The notes beneath the pieces are model-generated. The model was given only the letters and a program-made list of their open reading frames with translations. It was not told the origin of the DNA and ran no database searches. A program made the translations under genes and the position numbers. A stretch of DNA of 64,000 bases. It comes from Pseudomonas fluorescens (GTDB lineage Bacteria > Pseudomonadota > Gammaproteobacteria > Pseudomonadales > Pseudomonadaceae). The DNA lies in the NCBI RefSeq assembly GCF_003732425.1, contig NZ_MOBX01000001.1, forward strand, positions 149,402-213,401, read 5' to 3'. Positions 57,668-64,000 of this stretch are shown one piece after another. The stretch's first letter is position 1, and each line of letters starts with the position of its first letter.

Positions 57668-57690
57668 AGCCGGCCACAAGCCGGCTTTTT
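57668..57690 (+). terminator. Rho-independent terminator in gene-poor gap
   Basis: AGCCGGC pairs with GCCGGCT around CACAA, then five T residues. It lies 312 nt after the repressor stop and 58 nt before the next start. It may end an untranslated RNA in 57420-57690; nothing else in the gap looks like a gene. Confidence 0.8.
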
Positions 57691-57747
57691 AATGCCTGAA
57701 AGAAAGTGCTCCGTCAGCCGCCCACACGCTTACAAGGAAAGTAAAAC

Positions 57748-58182
57748 GTGCAGCTCGCCAGTTACCACTCTGTTCTGAAATCAGCCGTTTTGACTGCCGT
57801 TTTAGGCTTTTTCCTCTCTGGCTGCGTCGGAGCCATCGTGGCCCTGCCGGAGAAAACCACGCTCAGAACAGATGAGCATAAAGCCCTCAGCGCACGCTCG
57901 ATTAAGCCGAATATCACTAGGACCGATAGATCGATACCCACTCGAGAATGGTGCGGTATCACGGTATGGGCGCTGGTGATTCCTGTGCCGTTGAAGTTGC
58001 CAGTGTGTACGTCGTACGTAGAACAGTCCTTCGGCAACGACGAATTTGGCAACGAAGTGGTTTTGCTCAACTCAGAGCAAAAAGTGGCATCTCCGTTCTA
58101 CGCTTGCGGCCCGTTGATGGTGCTGGGGCCGGTAGTTCACGGATATCAGGGCAATGCGCTCTGCGGTGTATTCCCCAAATAA
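57748..58182 (+). CDS. Small lipoprotein of unknown function
   Basis: The 144-residue protein starts at GTG 57748, preceded by AAGGAAAG. The lipobox is LSGC (C26). The mature part has four further cysteines (in EWCGITVW, PVCTSY, YACGPL and ALCGVF), probably two disulfides, and a short hydrophobic loop VWALVIPVPLKLPV. No family is recognised with confidence. Base composition is less GC-biased than neighbours, which may reflect recent acquisition. Confidence 0.75.
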   Translation: MQLASYHSVLKSAVLTAVLGFFLSGCVGAIVALPEKTTLRTDEHKALSARSIKPNITRTDRSIPTREWCGITVWALVIPVPLKLPVCTSYVEQSFGNDEFGNEVVLLNSEQKVASPFYACGPLMVLGPVVHGYQGNALCGVFPK

Positions 58183-58190
58183 CCGAAGCT

Positions 58191-59003
58191 TCACGGATAA
58201 CTGAACGCCTTAACCAACGTCAGCTCGCCCACCGCCCGCATCGGGATCAAAAACGTCTCCATCTTCTCGCTCGGCGTCCCCTCTTCAGTAATCACCGTCA
58301 CCTGCGCCGTGGTCAGTGCCTGTACCGCTTCATCCCCACCCTCATCATCCCCGCGATAGCCACCGCCGTAGTAATTCACATACACCAAATACTGCCCCTT
58401 GATCGGCGCCGGCATGGCAAAGATTTCCGGGCCGTAGCCAGTGGTGACGTCGACGTCGAGGGCCGCGCCGTTGGCGGCGCTGCGGTGGCCGTACCAGATG
58501 TGGGCGCCGTCGGGGGTGATGAGGTGCAGGTCGAGGTCGGTGCCGTCGCTGTCCCAGGCCAGCAGCACGCGCAATTTGGCCGGGGTGGCGCCGCCGCTGG
58601 TGTTGAGGAATTGCGTGCGGTGGCGTTGCTGGCCATCGGGGCTGCGCACTTCGACGCTGTTGCTGCCGTTGGGGAAGGAGAACGGGCGGTCGAAGCGGCC
58701 GCTGTCGTCGATTTTCAGCGGCATGCTCACGCCGTTGACGATCAGGCGGCCGGGTTCGTTGTCCTTCCGCGCCGCTTTGATCTCGCCGCTGATGCGGGCG
58801 GTGTTGGCCTGGCCGACCGGGGTGTTGACCGATGAGGCCGGGTAGTTGACGGTCTGGCGGAAGCTTTCGCCCTCGCCTTCCGGGGCGCCGCTGCGCCAGC
58901 CGCCGACCGGGGTGTCGAGTTTGACGCCGTCGGCAGCGATGGCCGGCGAGAGCGCAGTCAAGGTGCAGAGCAGCAGCAAGACCTGCGGATAACGGAGTGT
59001 CAT
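58191..59003 (-). CDS. yfaP: YfaP-like DUF2135 periplasmic protein (MagA type)
   Basis: A 270-residue protein with a Sec signal (cleavage near SPAIAA). The DUF2135 core is LRVLLAWDSDGTDLDLHLITPDG, with IWYGHRSAANGAALDVDVTTGYGPE, a VWA-like beta fold. It is the last gene of a minus-strand alpha-2-macroglobulin operon; in P. aeruginosa products of the equivalent mag operon form an inner-membrane complex with the macroglobulin MagD. The correspondence to MagA is from memory. Confidence 0.85.
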   Translation of the reverse strand: MTLRYPQVLLLLCTLTALSPAIAADGVKLDTPVGGWRSGAPEGEGESFRQTVNYPASSVNTPVGQANTARISGEIKAARKDNEPGRLIVNGVSMPLKIDDSGRFDRPFSFPNGSNSVEVRSPDGQQRHRTQFLNTSGGATPAKLRVLLAWDSDGTDLDLHLITPDGAHIWYGHRSAANGAALDVDVTTGYGPEIFAMPAPIKGQYLVYVNYYGGGYRGDDEGGDEAVQALTTAQVTVITEEGTPSEKMETFLIPMRAVGELTLVKAFSYP

Positions 59004-59006
59004 GGT

Positions 59007-60626
59007 CTATTCCAGCAAAAGATGACGGGCGAGCCCTTCGATGTAGGTTTCATCCTGGCCGTTGGGATGTGCTTCAAAGGCCAGGTGCAGATATTCGTGG
59101 GTCAGGTCGAGGCGATCCTGCAGGGTCAGCACACCGCGTACGTAGATGCGTTGGCGTTCGCGATCGACGAAGGGCCGACCGAAAGCCAGTTTGCACACGG
59201 CGAAGGTGCTGACTTCGTTGTAGCCGGTTTCGCTTTCCAGCGTCGGACGCCAACCGCGTCGCTGTTTCTGCAGCCAGTCTTGCGCAGCGGGCAGCGCTTC
59301 GCAGGAGGCGACGGGGTTGTCCCAGCGGCTGAGGCTGGCGCGGGGATAGGCGTGCAGCAGAATCGCGTCGTAGCGCTGGCCGGCGTTGGCCTGCTCGACG
59401 GCTTGTTGCCAGGCGAGTTTGTCCGGGCCGGGTTGGTCGGAGTGATAGGTGACGGTGCTGCCGGCCAGTACCAGATCGGCAGTCCATGCGGCGATGTTGC
59501 GCGATTCGGGCGAAGCAGGACGCGGGGCGACGCGCTGGCGGTTGCTGCTGTCGTCGATGCTCAGGCAGTCGCCGTTGCGCGTAGCGTTTTGCAGCAGATA
59601 AGTGCGGATTGCCACCGCCAACGCTTTGGCCGCTTCGGCGGGTTCGGGTTTGGCTTCGCGCTCAAGGACGCGGGCGACGTATTCTTCGCGATCAAGCCTT
59701 GCGACGAGTTTGTCGTTGAGCAGAAACAGTTCGCCGTCGCTATGGATATCCAGCGCGTTGCCGTTGGCGAATTCGACGCGGTAGTCGCCTTGCAGCGGGC
59801 CGGAAGTCGCCGGGCGCTCGCCAGCCAAAACCCGCGTGACCGGGTAGCGCGAGAACAGTCCGACTTCAACACAACGCCCCGCCTCGGCCGGCCATGCCGC
59901 TGGCAACACCGTCGCCAACGCCTGCCCATAATGGCGCAAGACCATCTGACTGGTGCCACGCCCGCCCGCCCAGACCGGCGAGCCGTCTGCCGTCCAACCA
60001 GCGAAACCACCCTGGCGCGACTGCGGGTCCTGATCGCCGAGCCAGCTCCAGGTTTTCACCCGCAGGCGGCCTCCGAGTTCGCCGACGACATTGCCGTCAG
60101 CCGCGTTCAGGACCACGTCGAGTAATACGCGGCGCATCTGATCTTGCGCCGGCAACACCGACAACACCTTCAGCAAGTCAGCCACCGAAACCCGAGTAGC
60201 CGGTTGCACCGACGGTAAATCGAGCAACCACGACGGCGCCTGCCGCGCCTGCCAATACGTGCGCCAATCGGCAGAAGCGATGCCCAACCGCGCCGGCTCA
60301 AAGTACAACCCGCAGGATTTTACCAACGCCTGATCACGCTCGATCTTGCCGCCCGCCGAGCAGCAATAAACCTCTTCCTTCGACTGCCCGCGACATTCAT
60401 ACGCCGGCTCGCGCGCACCGGTATCGACCAGCCACGCGTAGACAAACAATTTCCACAGGCTGCCCAGGGGTGTATCGAGCGTCGCCGGCAAGGACTCGCG
60501 GGCGATCAGTTGCGTCTGATTCAACGACAACAACTCGCCCTTATAGGCCACGCGCAACGGCTCATCCTGCGCCGTCGCCAGCGCAGGTATCACACACATC
60601 AGCAGCCACAGCAGCGGCCGGTTCAT
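59007..60626 (-). CDS. yfaQ: YfaQ-like DUF2300 protein (MagB type)
   Basis: A 539-residue exported protein (signal MNRPLLWLLMCVIPALATA). The first 220 residues resemble a penicillin-binding or beta-lactamase-like fold without a clear SxxK. The segment YRVEFANGNALDIHSDGELFLLNDKLVARL and AKALAVAIRTYLLQNA recall the SpoIID-type domain attached to DUF2300, and the C-terminal DLTHEYLHLAFEAHPNGQDE is the DUF2300 end. It lies 4 nt upstream of yfaP and 2 nt downstream of the macroglobulin gene. Confidence 0.82.
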   Translation of the reverse strand: MNRPLLWLLMCVIPALATAQDEPLRVAYKGELLSLNQTQLIARESLPATLDTPLGSLWKLFVYAWLVDTGAREPAYECRGQSKEEVYCCSAGGKIERDQALVKSCGLYFEPARLGIASADWRTYWQARQAPSWLLDLPSVQPATRVSVADLLKVLSVLPAQDQMRRVLLDVVLNAADGNVVGELGGRLRVKTWSWLGDQDPQSRQGGFAGWTADGSPVWAGGRGTSQMVLRHYGQALATVLPAAWPAEAGRCVEVGLFSRYPVTRVLAGERPATSGPLQGDYRVEFANGNALDIHSDGELFLLNDKLVARLDREEYVARVLEREAKPEPAEAAKALAVAIRTYLLQNATRNGDCLSIDDSSNRQRVAPRPASPESRNIAAWTADLVLAGSTVTYHSDQPGPDKLAWQQAVEQANAGQRYDAILLHAYPRASLSRWDNPVASCEALPAAQDWLQKQRRGWRPTLESETGYNEVSTFAVCKLAFGRPFVDRERQRIYVRGVLTLQDRLDLTHEYLHLAFEAHPNGQDETYIEGLARHLLLE

Positions 60627-60627
60627 G

Positions 60628-63600
60628 TCAGTTGACCGTGACCTGACCGAGGGCGGCTTTCGCTTCCTGGGCCTGATGCTGCGGCGCGTAGACTTGCTTG
60701 AAACGCACCGGCGGCAGGTTGAACTGGCCCTTCTGTGAGAAGCGCACGAGATGGCGCAGGCGCAATTCGCCGCTCAGCGCATCAACCGGCACCGCGTAGG
60801 CCAACTGCCCCGGTTCGAAGCGCGCCTTCTCCAGCGCGGTCGGCTCGGTGCCGTCCTTGCCTTGTAACTTGATGCCCCAGGTGGTGCGCTCGACATCGGC
60901 GCCCGGCGGAAGCGGCACTTCGAGCATGCCGTAGCGCAGCGGTTTCGGCGCTTTGCTGGTGAGGATCACTTCGTCCAGGTACAGGCTGTCGCTGGACAGC
61001 GGCTTGCTGCCGACCGGCTCCAGTTTGAAGGTGAACGCTTCGTCGCCCGGCACCAGTCGCGACAGGCGACGGGTGATGGTCACGGCCATCGGATCGACCG
61101 CCGGTTGCTGGGTCTGGAAACTCAGCGCCGCGCGCAGCGGACGCTCTTGCGTGCCGGACACCGTCAGCACACTCGGCACCGGAGTGGCGCCTTGCCAAGT
61201 CCAGTACATCTCACCGGTTGTACCGTAGTTTTTCTTCCAGCCTTCACCCGGCATCAGCGCGATGGTCGGCGAAGCCTGGGCGATGCTGCGTTGCAGCCAG
61301 GTCAGCGCCAACGCACGTTCGAGGGTCGATTGCTGCGGCAGCAATCGTTGCAACAACGCCGTCGCACGTGCCTGATCGAACGCTTGCAGCGACAGGTTCA
61401 GCGCCTCGGCGAACGGCTGCGAACTGACCGCCAGACGCTGTTGCGCAGCACCTAGCTGACGATTGAACGCATCCGGCAAGGCAACTTTCGACTGCGTGGC
61501 CAACGAAGCGGTCAATACCCGCGCCGCCGCCAGACCGAGCGCCGAATCCGGGTCGCTCATCACCAGACTGTCTTCGCCGTCGTCCATCAGGGTTTCGGCG
61601 TCGCCTTCACCGACCTTGGCCAGGTCCTCCATCAAGCCGCTAAGCAAGGTGTTCACCGGCAGATGCATCTGCTTGGCGAACGACAGAATCAGCGCGCGCT
61701 GCAGCAACGGTGTATTCGGCGCTTGCTTGGCGTAAACCTCCAACACCCGCTGCCAGTGCTCCGGCGGCAGGGTCAGCTCCAGAACCTGGCTGGCATTCCA
61801 GTCGGCGTAATAGGCGTACGCAGTAAGGAACGCATCCGGCTCACCATCGTAACCCCACCAGGTGAAGCTCGCCGAAGGTCCGGCCATTTGCACCAGCCGC
61901 AGCCGGCTGTTTTGCATGATCAGACGCAAGCGATCACGAGTCTGCGGATTCGATGCCAGCGATGGATAGGCAATGCTCAACGGCAGCAAACGACTGGCCG
62001 TCTGCTCGACGCCGCCGTACGGATAGCTGAGCAGATCATCGAGTGCCGAACGGAACAGCGCTTGCGGACTGTCATCCAGACGCAGGCGAATATCGGTGGC
62101 GTCGGCCGGCAGGCTCAACGGTGTGTCACCGCTGGCGACATCAAGACTTTGCGTCTGCGTGACTTGCCAGCCGTCACCGGTCGCACTCAGGCGCACGGCG
62201 AGAGAGTCAGCGGTTTTGCCGTCCTGCACCAGGTCGGCGGTCCACTCACCCGACGCCAAGGCAAACGCCGGTAGCGCCAGGTAATTGATGCCGTTGTTCA
62301 GGGTTACCGGCAGACGTTGTTCGGCGCCCGCGTAGTGCGTGACCAGTTCAGCCTTGACCGGTTTCTCGGCCTGACTGAACGCGAACACGCCGAGTTGCGG
62401 CTGATCGCCCTTACGGAATTTGCTCGGCCCGCTCCACTTCAAGTACAGCGGTTTTTCCGAACGGACGAACTGCTTCTTCTGGCCGACCTGACCATCATCG
62501 GCGATCGCGCGAGCGGTGATGCGCCAACGGGTCAGCGAGTCGGGCATCTTGAAGGTGAAACGGGTTTTGCCGTCAGCACCGGTCAACAACTCCGGCTGCC
62601 ATGCGGCGGTGTCGACGTCTTCACGACGCGGACGCTCCAGCACTTTCACCCCACGCTCGCTGCGGTTGGCTTTGCCCGGCGCGCCGGGGCTGCCCGGCAA
62701 CGCGACGTCGTAACTGATGAACGACAGGCTGGCGCTGGTGCGCACGTTGTTACGGCGCGGGTGATAGAAGAACTGGTCGATGGTCGGCGCGACTTCCGGT
62801 TGCAGCGCATAGACCATTTCGTCGACCACGCTGACGGTCAGATGCGCCGGTACCGCTTTGCCGGCGAACTGCGTGGTCAAGTCAACCGTGACCGTGTCGC
62901 CCGGCAGATACACCGCTTTGTCAGTGCTGATCGCCACGTCGATTTGCGGCGCGATCACTTTGATCCCGGCGTTCTGGAAGCTGTACTGACCACCCTTGGT
63001 GTAGAGCACGGAGAAGGTCAGGTTCGGTGCAAAGTTATCCTTCACCGGGATGCGCGCGCGATATTGGGTGTCGCTGAGTTTTTCCAGTTTCAACCAGTCG
63101 CCGCCCTTGGCCAGCAGCGCGGTGGCTTCGACTTTGTCGCGCTCCAGCGAGAGCAATGCATCGCTGACCGGTTCCGGGAAGGTGATCAGCGCCAGCGCTT
63201 CATCACCAGCCTTGTACTCAGGCTTGTCGAGGACGATTTCCACAGTGCCCGGCACGGCTTTGACGCCATCGCCAGTGACCGAATGACCGGTGGCGCCAAG
63301 GACGCGACCGTGTTGATCTTTCAAGGTCAGGTTGTAAGTACCCGGACGTTCGAAGGCAATGCTGAAGCCCTTGTCCGTCGCCGCCAGTTTGCCTTCACCG
63401 GTGCTCTGGTCTTCCAGACGCACCCAGCCATACGTGCTCGGCGTCACCGCTTTGCTCTGTTCGGTGCCGCCCTCGTTGGCGTAGCTGAACGCGACTTTGT
63501 CCTTGACTGCGCTGAAGCGCTGCGGTGCGCTCAGGCGGAAGCTCGCCGCGCCACGGTCGATGAGGATTTCCTTCGTGGTCTTGACCCGATACGCCGCGCC

Positions 63601-64000
63601 ATCGCTGGCGAACACGGTGAGCATGTAGCGGCTCGGTTTATCGGCCGCCGGCAAATCGAGGGTCGCGTTGCCTTTACTGTCGGTGGTCAGTTCGGTGCTG
63701 GTCAATTCCACCGGGAATTGCCCGAGGTATTGCAGCTCGTTGTCGACCATCGACAGTTGCTGGGCACGCAGGCTCAGGGTCAGTTTGGCGTTGGCCACCG
63801 GTTTGCCGTCCGGGTAGAGCAGCACCAGACTGCCTTTCACCGGTTCGCCGGTGCGGTAATCCTGCTTGGCCAGATTCAGCGAAATTTCGAAGTGCGGCTT
63901 GATGTATTCCGCCACTCGGAAAGCGCTGCTGTAGGCCTGATCCTTGTAGTTGAAACGAATCTCGTAACCACCGGCCACGGCATTGTCCGGCAACTGGAAG
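60628..64000 (-). CDS. yfaS: Bacterial alpha-2-macroglobulin (YfaS/MagD type), N terminus outside window
   Basis: Only the C-terminal 1,120 or so residues are present; the frame stays open to the right edge. Macroglobulin (MG) domains with Ig-like beta repeats are followed by the A2M family segment (VSVVDEMVYALQPEVAP, WQPELLTGADGKTRFTFKMPDSLTRWRI). The helical thioester-type domain (PYGGVEQTASRLLPLS) has Gly where thioester proteins have the Cys of CxEQ, so no thioester can form. This agrees with what is known of the YfaS class, as opposed to the YfhM class. It probably traps proteases in the periplasm. No DUF1175 (YfaT) gene lies between it and yfaQ. Confidence 0.93.
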   Translation of the reverse strand, partial: FQLPDNAVAGGYEIRFNYKDQAYSSAFRVAEYIKPHFEISLNLAKQDYRTGEPVKGSLVLLYPDGKPVANAKLTLSLRAQQLSMVDNELQYLGQFPVELTSTELTTDSKGNATLDLPAADKPSRYMLTVFASDGAAYRVKTTKEILIDRGAASFRLSAPQRFSAVKDKVAFSYANEGGTEQSKAVTPSTYGWVRLEDQSTGEGKLAATDKGFSIAFERPGTYNLTLKDQHGRVLGATGHSVTGDGVKAVPGTVEIVLDKPEYKAGDEALALITFPEPVSDALLSLERDKVEATALLAKGGDWLKLEKLSDTQYRARIPVKDNFAPNLTFSVLYTKGGQYSFQNAGIKVIAPQIDVAISTDKAVYLPGDTVTVDLTTQFAGKAVPAHLTVSVVDEMVYALQPEVAPTIDQFFYHPRRNNVRTSASLSFISYDVALPGSPGAPGKANRSERGVKVLERPRREDVDTAAWQPELLTGADGKTRFTFKMPDSLTRWRITARAIADDGQVGQKKQFVRSEKPLYLKWSGPSKFRKGDQPQLGVFAFSQAEKPVKAELVTHYAGAEQRLPVTLNNGINYLALPAFALASGEWTADLVQDGKTADSLAVRLSATGDGWQVTQTQSLDVASGDTPLSLPADATDIRLRLDDSPQALFRSALDDLLSYPYGGVEQTASRLLPLSIAYPSLASNPQTRDRLRLIMQNSRLRLVQMAGPSASFTWWGYDGEPDAFLTAYAYYADWNASQVLELTLPPEHWQRVLEVYAKQAPNTPLLQRALILSFAKQMHLPVNTLLSGLMEDLAKVGEGDAETLMDDGEDSLVMSDPDSALGLAAARVLTASLATQSKVALPDAFNRQLGAAQQRLAVSSQPFAEALNLSLQAFDQARATALLQRLLPQQSTLERALALTWLQRSIAQASPTIALMPGEGWKKNYGTTGEMYWTWQGATPVPSVLTVSGTQERPLRAALSFQTQQPAVDPMAVTITRRLSRLVPGDEAFTFKLEPVGSKPLSSDSLYLDEVILTSKAPKPLRYGMLEVPLPPGADVERTTWGIKLQGKDGTEPTALEKARFEPGQLAYAVPVDALSGELRLRHLVRFSQKGQFNLPPVRFKQVYAPQHQAQEAKAALGQVTVN

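Overview
The window reads as a chromosomal stretch of a fluorescent-group Pseudomonas. It is GC-rich (coding strands heavily G/C in third positions). The gene order thiD-thiE-hemL, miaB-ybeZ-ybeY-corC-lnt, leuS-lptE-holA and the lipA-lipB to mrdA-rlmH-rsfS-nadD-proA run are typical of pseudomonads. Intergenic gaps are loaded with the short REP/REPIN palindromes known from P. fluorescens (cores GAGGGAGCTTGCTCCC and GAGCAGGCTCGCTCC). No rRNA, tRNA, IS element, prophage or CRISPR array was seen.

Layout. 1-9 kb, plus strand: end of thiD, thiE, hemL, a Sel1-repeat protein, a DUF1820 gene on the minus strand, then miaB and the ybeZ-ybeY-corC-lnt operon. 9-17 kb: a YdcF-type envelope protein and a small hypothetical (minus), leuS, lptE, holA, the ribosome-rescue gene arfA with a hairpin inside its own coding sequence, and an MltB-type lipoprotein transglycosylase. 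17-29 kb, minus strand: LD-carboxypeptidase, lipA, lipB, a DUF493 gene, dacA, rlpA, mltB, rodA, mrdA, rlmH, rsfS, nadD, proA. This is one long elongasome, ribosome and lipoylation block with many 1-8 nt overlaps. 29-31.6 kb: 3-methyladenine glycosylase and a DedA-PAP2 fusion.

An accessory islet lies at 31.6-37.7 kb. It has an AT-rich leader and two large plus-strand genes. The first protein ends in what I read as a cholera-toxin-type ADP-ribosyltransferase domain (R443, S475-A-T477, E594). The second has a long hydrophobic segment like the pore/translocation region of Mcf/FitD and clostridial glucosylating toxins, followed by a few RTX-like repeats. I infer a split A+B toxin locus, and it is the most interesting part of the window.

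37.7-45 kb: LON-domain protein, LrgB/LrgA pair, MaoC-like protein, a MORN-repeat plus C13-peptidase lipoprotein, an NAD(P)-binding protein, a YceK-like lipoprotein, ubiX and mpl. 45-54 kb is a complete ethanolamine catabolism locus: a sigma-54 activator (EatR-like), a divergent aldehyde dehydrogenase, ethanolamine permease, eutB, eutC and a GNAT enzyme. Two strong sigma-54 promoters and two enhancer-like palindromes are visible, so import, deamination to acetaldehyde and oxidation to acetate appear to be under one activator. 54-58 kb: DedA protein, MtfA peptidase, ppa with a clear terminator, an S24-type repressor and a small lipoprotein. 58-64 kb, minus strand: DUF2135 (YfaP), DUF2300 (YfaQ) and the C-terminal 1,120 or so residues of a bacterial alpha-2-macroglobulin (YfaS/MagD type) that runs off the right edge.

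Functions are assigned by reading the translations and recalling family motifs. No database search was possible. Start codons were revised wherever a ribosome binding site, overlap or family length argued for it.
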